64,000 nucleotides of DNA from Eutreptiella sp. 'Long Island Sound 2002'. Its lineage: Eukaryota > Euglenozoa > Euglenophyceae > Eutreptiales > Eutreptiaceae. Below are positions 10,932 through 20,907 of this stretch, one piece after another. The position numbers and the translations under genes are program-made. Position 1 is the stretch's first letter; each line of letters begins with the position of its first letter. The notes beneath the pieces are model-generated. The model had not been told where the DNA came from, did no database searches, and saw only the letters and a program-made list of their open reading frames with translations. The stretch covers positions 35,105,330-35,169,329 of the forward strand of contig OZ038392.1 of NCBI GenBank assembly GCA_964036045.1, written 5' to 3'.

Positions 10932-12949
10932 AGACAACAATGGGGGGAAGGTCTACCCATACCACACACCACAACAATCACACAAGGGCACGGCGAGGTG
11001 GGGGGGGCTAAAGAGTGGTGGCGCACTGACATTGGCAGCGACCAAATCACAGGTGAACTAAAGACCGCGGGACATGGATGGCGGACACAGCCCCGTCGGG
11101 ACCCGGACGTTCAGACTGATTTCGTTGCCAGTGTCACAAGAGGCAACATCACCAACCACAACGCGGACACCACTTGGAACATACACCCCCCGCCACACCC
11201 CAGCAACAACTGCATCAACACCAACCACGACGCCAACGCCACAGCAACACTGACACCGGTAGAGGCTAGCCCAGGCCAGCCCATGGCAGCCTAGGACAGC
11301 CCATGGCAGCCCAGAGAAGACGCTTTGGGCATCGTAGGCCCCAAGTGATGCGCCAACAAATACTTGAGAGGGGGGTGGGGGAGGCCGTGGACTCCCCCCT
11401 TGCCCCAATGGGGACGCATACGAAGGGGAACTAGCCCTAGTCCCAAACCTTGAGTCTGACGGCAGGCGCTACGTGCATGGTCTACCACCGCCACGCCGGC
11501 TAAGGCGTTCATGCCAGCAAATAGCATGAAACTACGCCCACAATGGACTGGGATATGTGGGCTAGCAAAAGCAAGTGGCTAAGACCACCAACACCAAGTA
11601 CACTGACGCCAACAAGGAGCCCCTTGCAGGCAGGACCTTCTGAGGGGGGAAGGAGGGGACAAGGCACAACGGCCACGACTCTCACCGCCCGCACCCTCCC
11701 CCTCCCCTTCCCCTACCCCCTCCCCACAGCAACACGTTCCCCTGCCGCACCTTAGCCCCGTGACACGACGAACATGAGGAGCCTAGAGGAAACTGGGCAA
11801 GGGGAGGTAACAGGAGGGTAGATTGCGCTCGCCGAAATTGGTGCAGAGCACAGAAGGAGGCAAAGGAAAGGACAAAAGGGAAAGAATCATTGTGGTTGCT
11901 AGAAGCCCCTGTCAAGAAAATCATCTTGCAGATGGCGGCGCCTATTGGCCTTTCGCCCTTGCACATTTTGACCCTCTATGGGTCCGAATGTGTTGTGGTT
12001 GCGTCAACGGAGCCCATGGATAACTTGTCCTATTTGACTACTCCAGGGTTGGCTGTCCCAAAGACAAGCAGTTCCCTGTGCCGTTGACTAGGTGCATCTA
12101 GATGCACATTCCGACTCCATGCTGGGTTTGCCAATTCTAGCACTGACTTGTGGGCGCCGGTGTGTGCACAAAGGAAAACAAACTAACAGCATGGCCTCGT
12201 GCCAACCCCCACCCCCCGCACCGCATTCCCCAACCGCTTGGCTGCTCTCTGTCATGCATCAAAGAGACAGACACACAGCTGTCCATATATGGGCATTTTA
12301 CTTTTCGGGGGGGGGGGGGTGTAAAGCCCGCCCCCAATCCGTCCAATCTGTCCACAATCAGTCCACTGGGTGATGTTTGACCAGTCACATGGTGAGGGGA
12401 CCATTCCCTTCCTGTTTTGGGGGTGGGGAATCCATTTTTGAAGGTGTTGGAGCCTGTCCTAACGTCCTCTTCTATAATGTTCAATTTTGTGTCATTTTTG
12501 CCATCATCACTGACGTCTGGAGAGGCTGCATGCGGTGAGTCTCAACCTTGCTGCTATGTTCTTCCAACATAGTGTCGGTTGGAGGTTGAATCCTGCAGAG
12601 AGGATTTGTTGCATTTGAAGTGTCAAAGCCATGTGCAAAATGACCGACTCAAAGATATGTTGGCTAATGTGACCGACAACCACCCTGGACATGGACAGCC
12701 CCGGGTAGGCTGGTGCTGCTAGTTCGCATCAAACTACATGGGGGTGTCCGGGTGGTTGTCGGCCAAGTTGGCCAACATATCGTTGAGTTGCCACATAGCA
12801 CTTGGCTTCTACACATCAAATGCAACACATTCACCACGAGTGACTTGACCTCTAGCTGACAACATGTTGGAGGAATAGGGGCAGCAAGGCTGAGACCCAC
12901 CCTGTGCAGCCTAGGCAGCAACAGGCCTAAGTGTTGAAGATTTCAAAAA

Positions 12950-13250
12950 TGCGCCTCAGGTACCCAACAATATGGCCTTATGGGGGGTGTTTGCCCGGCG
13001 CCCGCCTTGTGCGCCTCGCGCTACTTTTGTATGAACTACCCCGATTGTAAACCCGGATTTACCCTCCCCTAGAGGAGCCCCCCAAGTCGACTACAATGGA
13101 CTGCAAACCTTCCCTACAAAGCACACCGCAGATGAGGCAGATGTGTGTGCCTTGTGTTATAGAGGCGCACCACCATCACAGCTTGTGGTCGGGAGCATTA
13201 TTGTGATGAATGTATTGATGCCCACACTTGAAGGTAACAAATTGTTTATT
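12950..13250 (+). pseudogene. Possible transposase zinc-cluster relic
   Basis: Across a frameshift, the plus strand encodes ADVCALCYRGA and then ITACGREHYCDECIDAHT. The Cys/His spacing (CxxC ... C ... CxxCxxxH) mirrors the cysteine cluster at the C-terminus of the transposase fragment at 14842-15070. Broken and low confidence; it may be another relic of the same element type in opposite orientation. Confidence 0.3.
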
Positions 13251-13299
13251 AGCCAATACATGAGTAATACACATTGATGTTGAAATTATCCATTTCGCA

Positions 13300-13563
13300 T
13301 TATGTGCTCTCCTTCATCTTGCGTGGCGCCGGGTTGCTTTTATCAGTCCAAACATGAGGTGGGACATGGTCCCATGTTCCATAACAAGGGTGACGCACCC
13401 ACCTCCGAATGCACAATTGCGTTAAATGCAACAAAACACGCACGGACTGATGCAACTCATCAGGGACGCCAGGCCAAATGTGCCACAACTGTCCAAACAA
13501 ATGCTCAATGCGTGCCCTATACCACCCATGCACATCATGGTACGACTGTTGCCGAGCTTCCAA
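13300..13563 (-). pseudogene. DDE-type transposase C-terminal fragment
   Basis: An 87-codon stretch with HGWYRARIEHLFGQLWHIW, then ELHQSVRVLLHLTQLCIRR and YGTWDHVPPHVWTDKSN. 'YRARIEHLFG.LW' followed by a helix is typical of the C-terminal part of several eukaryotic DDE transposase families, Harbinger-like ones among them; I cannot fix the family. The N-terminal catalytic part is absent. It lies inside the largest intron of the IQANK1-like gene, same strand. The fragment at 14842-15070 shares the PYGPW/HIP...W block. Confidence 0.55.
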
Positions 13564-13887
13564 AGTTCCATTCTTTCTTCCAATGAAAGTAAAAGCAGGG
13601 GCCCGTCCATATCCCCAACCGGAAACCCACTCGCCATGCCTCTCAGGAATTCCAATATGGAAAGAGCTGCCTCATGTCCATTCGCCAAATCCTTTTCCCA
13701 TCCATGTTGTGCTGCACCGTCTGCGACTGTTGAAGGGGGGGGGGGGGGGGCAATGTGTGTGTGCAAGGGGTACTGTATGTGAGCTACGCCAGCCGCAATG
13801 AATGGCATGCACAGCCGTATCGGAGAAACGCACTGCCAATCTCCATACAGTCCCTTGGACCACACGCAGAACCCAGGGGCAGCACAC

Positions 13888-14217
13888 CTCATCATGCTCA
13901 TTGAACATGGCGCGGTACAATGGGGTGCGGCCCTGCTCCCCCCGCGAGTTGGGATCCGCCTGGTGCTTGAGCAGGTAGTCCACTACGCCGAGCGCACCAC
14001 CACAAGAGGCCTCCGATAACGGACTGTACTCCCCTTCGCCCTGACAATCTGCCTCCAGCCCCCACTCTAGACACTCCTGCACGGTCTCCATTTCCCCATC
14101 AAATGCGGCCTCCAGCATCATCTCCACCATTTTTGCCTCCTCCGCTTTGCGCTTCTTCTCCTCCTCCCGCTCCCGCCGCTCCTTTGCAGCACGCACTTGA
14201 GCGAGATGAGCTTCCAT
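13888..14217 (-). CDS. IQANK1: IQANK1-like protein, N-terminal ankyrin exon
   Basis: A 110-codon exon starting at a plausible ATG (14217). The order is a charged helix (RAAKERREREEEKKRKAEEA), an ankyrin-like helix pair (MLEAAFDGEMETVQECLEWG), a second unit with SPLSEASCGGALGVVDYLL, and a third starting NSRGEQGRTPLYRAMFNEHDE. It ends at GAG|GTGTGC, phase 0. The phrases LLEAAFDG and GRTPLYRA are, from memory, hallmarks of animal IQANK1, a poorly studied IQ/ankyrin protein of ciliated lineages. No IQ motif is visible, so an upstream exon may exist beyond 14.2 kb; the open frame continues upstream but loses protein-like character. A coding start at the ATG is therefore provisional. Confidence 0.82.
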
Positions 14218-14841
14218 AAGAGACCCAGAAATACAGTGGGCACAAAAGAAACCAAGCGGCTGGAACAAAGGCCAAGCTAAAAAAAAACGGGTGAGATCCG
14301 AGGGGGCAAAAGGTGAGGTTGGTGTGTGTGCAGGATACCCCCCAGCTTGCGCAAGCACGGCCACGGTCCCAAAAGTCCAGGCAAAAGAACGATTCAACGC
14401 CCACCCCATGCTTAGACAGGGCCGTGCATGCGCGCGACACAAGTGACAGCAAAGCACGTGCGGGCCTTAAACCTTCCACAAAGCATGATACAATGCACAG
14501 ACATCAAAACAAACAGCATGGGGTTGCAATGTCTGGCACAATGTTGTCATGAACAGACTGCACAATCACAGACATGACTGAGCCCCTCTTTCCCTCCACA
14601 AGCGCGTCACAAATACCCAATCCTCTATTTAGGAACACAGGGGGCGTTTTTGCACAGCGCCAGTTATTACGGTGTTTATCCCGGAACACCCCTGAAAACC
14701 ACTCAGCTGCAGAAGCATGCATGATCCATTCGCAAGGGGGCACAAGGGGGCGTGAAATTCAAACATCTCATCTGTCCGAAAGAAAATATGGCAAACAATA
14801 TAGTCCACTGTGCTAACGAACACATGAAAATATATTGGGGG

Positions 14842-15070
14842 CTACTCAGGAACATCAATCTCACAAGTATGTTGATGCATGCAACTTGTACACAAATAAA
14901 GGTCGCATGTGGAGCATTTGACGGTGTCCCTTTTGCCACAAACTTGGCAGAGATAGGCATCCTCCTCTTCCTCATTAACCTCCAAAGCCGCTTCCTCTGT
15001 CCAAATGGAAGAAGGAATATGTTCCCATGGGCCATAAGGCTGGTACTGCTTTTGTCTCTGCAACATGAAT
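14842..15070 (-). pseudogene. Transposase C-terminal fragment with Cys/His cluster
   Basis: Reads QYQPYGPWEHIPSSIWTEE, an acidic spacer, then LCQVCGKRDTVKCSTCDLYL and CTSCMHQHTC, ending EIDVPE before TAG. The cluster (CxxC...CxxC...CxxC...H) should bind zinc. The first block matches the end of the fragment at 13300-13563, so both are C-termini of one transposase type. No catalytic domain is visible upstream. Confidence 0.5.
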
Positions 15071-15436
15071 TGTGAAAAATGGAGAAGTATGCATGTGTTG
15101 GCATGCAGGTCTTGATTCGAGGGGGAGTGATGCTACAATTATGCACAATGGGTGCGCATGTCAATCATACACCCCGAAAACTAGCTCCAAGTGGTGATAA
15201 ACAACCGACTTTTCGTACAACGCACGGTGCGCCCCCACAAAAAGCAGCGGTCCCTGAAAATCCTAAAAACGGCGGTTCAACGCCCACCCCGTGCCAAGAC
15301 AAGGTTGAGCTTGCACAACTGGGGGGGGGGGGGTACAAATGCATATTTCAAGTCCAAGGTAAACCACCTGGTTAAGACAACCTCAAGGGTAATGTCTGGG
15401 TGCAATCTAGGCTATGCGAGGCCTCCTTCACACTTA

Positions 15437-15486
15437 TGTACCCTTTGTGAATGGGCGATAACGTTCCTTTTGAATGGGCGATGAAC
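15437..15486. mobile_element. Transposon terminal repeat, TGTACCC family, copy B
   Basis: TGTACCCTTTGTGAATGGGC followed after a few bases by CCTTTTGAATGGGCG. It matches the ends of the 18,301-20,905 element and the terminus at 51.6 kb. The transposase relic at 15.84-16.5 kb lies inside it in the same relative orientation as in the 18.3-kb copy. No partner end is seen before the satellite starts at 16,978. Confidence 0.6.
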
Positions 15487-15689
15487 CTAGTGTGAATGTG
15501 GCCATGTTTTGTCATAAAGTACCCCTTCCCGCCCCTCTTACAAGGTAGCTATGTGCCCAAAAATTCTACAAAAATATTTCCCAGGGTACCACAAATAAGG
15601 ATGACCGATCCTTGGTGCACTATAGCCTCACTGTCACCATTTTTCTTCCATTCACATGGGTCCAAACTTGCATCCTCCCTGTTAGCTTG

Positions 15690-15775
15690 TGAATGCGAAC
15701 TTGATGTGAATTGTGTGCAAATTTTGTGCGAAATTTGCACAAAATTCACATTAGGTTCGGTGAATTCCCACATGA
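15690..15775. repeat. Iteron-like cluster inside copy B
   Basis: Repeats of the GTG(T/C)GAAATTTGCAC / GTGAATT type in both orientations (for example TTTTGTGCGAAATTTGCAC), comparable to clusters at 18.54, 20.58, 45.9, 49.3 and 51.35 kb. Confidence 0.6.
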
Positions 15776-15835
15776 AGACACAAGACAACATGGCATGTGA
15801 AACAAGAGGTACTATTTCCTGATACATTTTCTGTG

Positions 15836-16480
15836 TCAATGCCGCCTCTTCCGGGACCGGAATCGCTGCTGCAAAGTCTTAACATAGCCTAGGTCACTAA
15901 GTGCCTTTCCGCGTGCTCGAGCGGCAAGAAGTCGCACACTTATGGGCCGTTGGCCGCGCATGCTCCGCTTGGTGGGATCCCATCCCTCACGGCGAAGACT
16001 GTCATCAATGGTGTGATTATCCACAACCACCTGCAAGCCCAACCCGCCCCGCAAGAGGCTTAGGCCCCCACTATTGCGTAACATGCGCTTCAGTCGCCGG
16101 TGGCTCCCCTCCATTGCAAAACATGCAAATTTGGAGAGGATTCGCCAGTGGCGAGCAAAAAAAATACATGTGGTCTATGCACAAGTGGGACCACAAAAGA
16201 TTCCCCCACTGCAACTGTAGATGGGCTTCACCAATTGCAATACTATACTCCCTCAACCGCTTTAGGTCGCCCCCGGCAAACCACCGTGTCTGCTATGCAA
16301 ACACACACATGGCACTAAAACTGGTCCACCACTTGCGCATACGTCCACCCAAAGTTGTCAACCACACGTCCCCCTTCCATCCCCCCGTTATGGACACACT
16401 CATTTATTGGGGTTTCCCACCCCTTGTTCCGCATGAGGTGCCCTCCCCTACCGGCAACCCCACCTGCTTCGGCTTCTAAA
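15836..16480 (-). pseudogene. Element transposase C-terminal relic, copy B
   Basis: Two overlapping reading frames together match the fragment at 18742-19352. Upstream is IAIGEAHLQLQWGNLLWSHL with IDHMYFF; then in another frame MEGSHRRLKRMLRNSGGLSL and VVDNHTIDDSL, ending in a basic tail and TGA. At least one frameshift separates the halves, so this copy is inactive. The superfamily is uncertain: the 'MEGSHRRLKRMLRN' region is like the C-terminal part of large DDE transposases of the CMC/Plavaka or KDZ type. Confidence 0.6.
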
Positions 16481-16499
16481 GGATTTGGTTATGGGAAAG

Positions 16500-16977
16500 C
16501 TGAGAATAGGCCAGTGAGTTGTGGGGCGTTATATTTGCTCTTGCCAGGGATGTAAGTCGAATCCCACTGTCAAAATTCAAACACATGTTAGGACCTGAGA
16601 CCACCTTGACCCTCATCACTGGCAAAGTGTGGCAGATGGGTCTTCCCTGCATTGTGAGTGGCACCTGTGGCTAAGCTTCACCAAGCCCGCAAAACCCTAC
16701 ACGCCACAACATTTCTAGGAGTGTCCGCGAAATTTACCACACAAAATTCAGAGATCTCCGCAAAATTTCCATAGCGAAATTTACCACCGCGAGTTTGACT
16801 TAGCATGAAATCCCGCCCCCCCCCCCCCCTTTGTAGGACCGATTTTTGTGCGCCAGAACTCTGCACATAGCACCCACCCACCCACCCCCCTGATCTGCTT
16901 GAATTGGACTGAAGTACACCTTTTTGTCAATGAACCAGAATATTGGGACTAGGACGAGCCTTGAGTTGGTGGGAGGA
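16500..16977. other. Short spacer before the 63-bp satellite
   Basis: No gene found. Contains a 16-nt C run near 16814-16829 and a few CACCCACC units near 16870-16886. Confidence 0.5.
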
Positions 16978-18300
16978 GCGCTGGAAGTGGCCGCCAACCC
17001 CACGAACACATTTTTGCGCGTCACTTTTTGCACCCGAACGCGCTGGAAGTGGCCGTCCGCCCCGGCAACCACATTTTTGCATGTCACTTTTTGCGCCCGA
17101 ACGCGCTGGAACTGGCCGCCGGCCCGGACGAACACACTTTTGCTCGTCAATTTTTGCGCCCGAACGTGCTGGAAGTGGCCGCCAACCCCGGCGAACACAT
17201 TTTTGCAGGTCACTTTTTGCGCCCGAACGCGCTGGAAGTGGCCGCCGGCCCTGGCAAATACATTTTTGCACGTCACTTTTTGCGCCCGGACGGGCTAGAA
17301 GTGGCCGCCGGCGCCGGCGAATACATTTGTGCGTGTCACTTCTTGCACCCGGACGAGCTGGAAGTGGCCGCCGGCCCCAGCGATCACATTCTTGCGCGTC
17401 ACTTTTTGCTCCCGGGCGCGCTGGAAGTGGCCGCCGGCCCTGGCGAACACATTTTTGCACATCACTTTTTTCACTCCAACGTGCTAGAAGTGGCCATCGG
17501 CCCCGGCGAACACATTTTTGCGCATCACTTTTTGAGCACGGACGCGTTGGAAGTGGCCGCCGGCCCCGGCGAACACATTTTTGCGCATCATTTTTTGCGC
17601 CCGAATGCGCTGGAACTCGCCGCCGGCCCGGACGAACACACTTTTGCTCATCAATTTTTGCGCTCGAGCGTGCTAGAAGTGGCCGCCGGCCCTAGCGAAT
17701 ACATTTTTGCATGTCACTTTTTGCGCCCGGACGGGCTAGAAGTGGCCGCCAGCGCTGGCGAATACATTTTTGCATGTCACTTTTTGCGCCCGGACGCGCC
17801 GGAAGTGGCCGCCGGCCCCGGCTATCACATTCTTGCACATCACTTTGTGCGCCTGGACGCGGTGGAAATGGCCGCCGGCCCTGGCGAACACATTTTGGAA
17901 CATCACTTTTTGCGCCCCAACACGCTGGAAGTTGCCGCCAACCCCGGCGAACACATTTTGGTGTGTCACTCTTTGCGCCTGGACGCGCTGGAAGTGGCTG
18001 CCCGCCGCTGCAAAGACATTTTTGTGCGTCACTTTTGAGCTCGCACGCGCTGGAAGTGGCCGCCGGCCCCGGCCAATACATTTTTGCACATCACTTTTTG
18101 CGCGCGGACGCGCTAGAAGTGGCCGCTGGCCACACGAACATATTTTTTGCGTCACTTTTTACACCGGACACGCTGGAAGTGGCTGCCGGCCCCGGCGAAC
18201 ACATTTTTGCGCGTCACTTTTTGCGCCTGAACGCGCTGGAAGTGGCCGCCGGCCCTGGTGAACACATTTTGCACGTCACTTTTTGCGCCCGGACACGCTG
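16978..18300. repeat. 63-bp minisatellite, block 1 (about 21 units)
   Basis: Tandem units of 63 bp beginning GCGCTGGAAGTGGCCGCCGG and ending near TTTTTGCGCCCGGAC. Because 63 is divisible by 3, a plus-strand frame stays open for 336 codons and repeats a 21-residue unit, LEVAAGPGEHIFARHFLRPD plus one residue. Other frames are also long. No start context, introns or host domain attach to it, so I annotate satellite rather than gene. The block is cut at 18,300 by the 2.6-kb element. Confidence 0.9.
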
Positions 18301-18539
18301 TGTACCCTTCGTGAACGGCCGTTAAGTGGCCGTTTGAATAATTGCGTGAATTTCACGTGAATTTACCCAAATTTTGAGGTTTTTGGGGGAAAATGCCATA
18401 TTCTTGGTTCATTTCAAGGGCTTTGAGGGGCCAAAATTCCTCCCCTAGCTTTGTTACGCATCATCCAATGAAAGTCCCGCCCCAAAAGCATGCATCATGA
18501 CCGCACCGTGCCCAAAACGAGAGGTGCCGGAACCCGGCA

Positions 18540-18640
18540 AGCCCGTAGCCGATTCACAGCCGTGAATTCACGTGAATTCGTACGAAATTCGTACGAATTT
18601 CGTACGAATTTCACGTGAATTCACGTGAATTTACACAAAT
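18540..18640. repeat. Left subterminal iterons
   Basis: Interleaved CGTGAATTCACG and GTACGAAATTCGTAC palindromic units, about six in 100 bp. Possible transposase-binding sites (inference from their subterminal position). Confidence 0.7.
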
Positions 18641-18741
18641 GTTACCCGTGTGCACCCCCTGATTTGTCCTCACACCCCTAGTAAGCCCCCCAGCATGCAC
18701 CCCGGTCACAGGCAACAATGGTCTGGGTTCGTAAGGTCATC

Positions 18742-19352
18742 TCATGTCCGTCTCTTGCGGCACCGGAACCGCCGCTGTAGAGTCTGAAGGTGCTGCATGT
18801 CGGTTAGAAGCCGTCTTCTTGTGCGGCTTGCATACGTTTGTACACTTATGGGCCCTTGCCCATGTTGAGCCCTTTTGGTCGCATCCCACCCATGCAACCA
18901 AAGCCTATCGTCAATTGTGTGGTTGTCCACAACCACTTGCACCCCTAGTCTCCCCCGGAGGAGGCTTAGGCCCCCGCTGTTGCGCAACATGCGCTTCAGC
19001 CTCCGGTGACTTCCCTCCATGGCAAAGCAGGAGAACTTTGACAAGATTCTCCACCTCTTTGCAAAATAATACATGTGGTCGATCCAAAGATGCGTCCACA
19101 GAAGTTTGCCCCACTGGAGCTCATTGTGGGCAGCGCCCATGGCTATGCTATGGTTCCGGAGCCGCCCCAAGTCGGCCCCGGAGAACCATGCGGAACGCCA
19201 CGCGTATACACACCTGCTTGCAAAATTCTCCAACCACGTTTTGCACACCGACTCCCAACTTTTTCCCCCTACTTGATGCTGCCTGACACTAGGCTGCTCT
19301 AGGCAAGCATCTATTATCTTCTCCCAACCCCTATTGCGCATGAAATCGCTGG
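18742..19352 (-). pseudogene. Element transposase C-terminal region, copy A
   Basis: One open frame of about 200 codons: FMRNRGWEKIIDACLEQPSV, SWESVCKTWLENF, LRNHSIAMGAAHNELQWG, LWIDHMYYFAKRW, FAMEGSHRRLKRMLRNSGG, VVVDNHTIDDRLWLHGWDAT, and a basic C-terminus ending at TGA. This is best read as the C-terminal part of a large DDE transposase; the catalytic N-terminal part is missing. Upstream it abuts, without a break in frame, poly-G sequence belonging to the dioxygenase-like gene, which I interpret as the scar of an internal deletion. Copy B at 15.84-16.5 kb is a close relative. Confidence 0.6.
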
Positions 19353-19359
19353 GGGGGGG

Positions 19360-20509
19360 ACGTCGGGGTGGGTGGCCACGACGGTGTGGGGGAGCTGCGG
19401 CCCACTCCCCACACTGGCCACAATGACGCTGCCCGGCGTCATTGGGTGGAGGTCCCCAACCCCAGGGACACTTTCGGTGAGGTGGGGGTTGAACTTCTTG
19501 AAGAGAGGCCCCCCCACCCCCGACCCCAAGGCGCTCTTGCTTTGCCACCGGCGGGGGAGCGCAGGATCCTTGGCCTGCTCCTCACTGCGCGCGGCGTTGA
19601 AAAGGAGCTCAAAATTCTTTGCAACGACTTTTTCGTCGCCGCTGCCCCACGTCTTCATCACCTTGTTCCACCCCACCTCACAATCCCGTGCCTCCACAAG
19701 CCCCCGAAGCACAATGTAGCCGTTCCCATCAACAAAGTTGAGGGGCGGCTGAGAGGGGCCAACCCTGTCGGGGGCGGGGTCAGGGCTGCCCGTCACCCCA
19801 TGAGGGGGGTCGGGAAGGGGTTCGGTGCGGAGGGGGGTTCACTCGAAATGAAGGGGGGGGCGCATGAGGCACCACGGTACCATTGCAAAGAAGTTGTGCT
19901 ATAGAAGGTGGGGTGGGTGACGTCGGGGACGTGCACCTGGGGGGGGATGGTGGGATGGAAAGGGGCGACGCCCAAATCATCCCACCACCGGGGGTTGGCA
20001 AGGTGCCAAGAAAAGGGGAAAAAAGAGTGGTCTGCTGGTGCACCTGCAGCAAGATCTTGCAGGCACACCATATCGCAGTGGGGGGGGGTGTGGACGAGGT
20101 TAGTGGTGGGGTACACCTGGACGTGGGCGTCCTTAGGCTTCCCCACAGGGTTATTCCTCATCGAGTTGAGGAGCTGGTCAACACTGGAGGGGAGAGGGGT
20201 TAGATAGAGAAATTTGAGGGTGGGGAGTTGGTGGCGCAGTTCCCTCCACAGGGTTGTGGCCCATCCCGTCCCCCCGAGGTAGCTGTTGCGGGTGGGGCTG
20301 CGCATGTCGATGTGGATGACATCGGGGGAGGGGTCGAGGGAGGCTGCCGAGCCCACGATGTCATCCACCCCCAGTGCCTCCGACTCGTACGTTGCCTCCT
20401 CCAATTGATGGTGGGCAACGGGGAGGGCTTGGTAATGGGCGAGGGTGTCGGTTGCGGGGTCGGGGCGAGAGGCCAGGCTGCCGAGCTGCGACATAGTCTG
20501 CTGGGACAT
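19360..20509 (-). pseudogene. Transposon-borne 2OG-Fe(II) dioxygenase-like gene, copy A (truncated)
   Basis: Starts at ATG 20509 (MSQQTMSQLGSL), just inside the right-hand iterons. The N-terminal region has EEATYESEALGVDDIVG and VIHIDM, then AHVQVYPTTNLVHTPPHCDM. After a frameshift near 19,793 it reads NFVDGNGYIVLRGLVEARDC, the 'F..+GY(I/V)VL+GL' start typical of phytanoyl-CoA-hydroxylase-like 2OG oxygenases. It stops soon after LHPMTPGSVIVAS, before the catalytic core seen in copy C (49.4-51.3 kb). Dioxygenase genes (TET/JBP) are known passengers of KDZ-type transposons in fungi and algae; whether this domain is of that type is inference. Confidence 0.5.
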
Positions 20510-20574
20510 TGTCAAAAGAGAATGCGAAGAAAGGCTTTGAGAGCTGTGAGAAAGCGAAACAGTGGAAAGGAGGG

Positions 20575-20715
20575 TAAATTCGTACGAAATTCGTACGAAA
20601 TTCGTACGAATTTCGTACGAATTTTGTACGAATTTCACATTCTGTGAATCTGTGAATCTAGCGTGAATTTCTGCGTGAATTTAGGTGCGTGAATCTCACA
20701 TTCACGCGAATCTCA
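20575..20715. repeat. Right subterminal iterons
   Basis: Five or six tandem GTACGAAATTC / GAATTTCGTAC units followed by GTGAATCT repeats, about 65 bp upstream of the element gene's ATG. They could be both transposase-binding sites and promoter sequence. Confidence 0.75.
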
Positions 20716-20907
20716 CCAAATGTGTTAAACCATGCGGGGACTTTAAACCTCTAAATTGCACCTATTTGTTGCATCTTACTTTGGGCGAAGGTAGCACGAC
20801 AAAAGCACACGATAGCACCAAGTTACGAGCAAAACACAGCAAAATTGGGTGAAATTCACGGTACCGTGAATCTCGGATTCAAACGGCCGGTTCACGAAGG
20901 GTACATG

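Larger units (their letters stand above)
7966..11880. other. Purine-rich low-complexity region, no supported gene
   Basis: The plus strand is strongly A+G rich between about 7.85 and 9.9 kb, with many GAGG/GGAG/AAAG runs, producing long but meaningless Arg/Glu/Gly-rich frames. From about 10 to 11.9 kb the bias weakens. Local tandem repeats and a GT microsatellite are listed separately. I see no domain I can name. Confidence 0.5.
6475..13887. other. 7.4-kb intron of the IQANK1-like gene with nested repeats
   Basis: The interval between two exons that join in phase. It contains GCATGC decamer arrays, a tRNA-like Pol III promoter sequence, a purine-rich tract from about 7.7 to 10 kb, small tandem repeats and transposase fragments near 12.95-13.56 kb. 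A 16-nt G run (13735-13750) lies by a cryptic acceptor near the 5' end of this intron. Confidence 0.7.
18301..20905. mobile_element. 2.6-kb DNA transposon inserted in the 63-bp satellite
   Basis: The left end reads TGTACCCTTCGTGAACGGCC and the right end, reverse complemented, TGTACCCTTCGTGAACCGGC; both then reach GTTTGAAT. The flanks are satellite: the left stops at ...ACACGCTG (18300) and the right resumes TGGAAGTGG (20906), so removing the insert and one TG restores the satellite register, consistent with a 2-bp TG target duplication. Inside, all on the minus strand, are a dioxygenase-like gene (from 20,509), a directly abutting transposase C-terminus (18,742-19,352) and iteron clusters by both ends. 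The abrupt join between the two protein parts suggests internal deletion of a larger element. Confidence 0.8.

Noticed and set aside
10998-11755. Plus-strand Thr/Pro/Asn-rich frames as retroelement genes
   Set aside because: No reverse transcriptase, protease or integrase motif visible; composition explains the open frames.
13650-13726. Exon following the cryptic acceptor CTTCAACAG at 13727
   Set aside because: Joining it to the 13888 exon gives about 24 residues and a stop, whereas joining 13888 to 6474 completes an ankyrin repeat in phase.
14629-14823. Read-through extension of the zinc-cluster transposase fragment beyond TAG
   Set aside because: The downstream peptide is hydrophobic and T-rich without protein-like motifs, so this TAG looks like a genuine stop or 3' flank. 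It is not counted among the suspicious TAGs.
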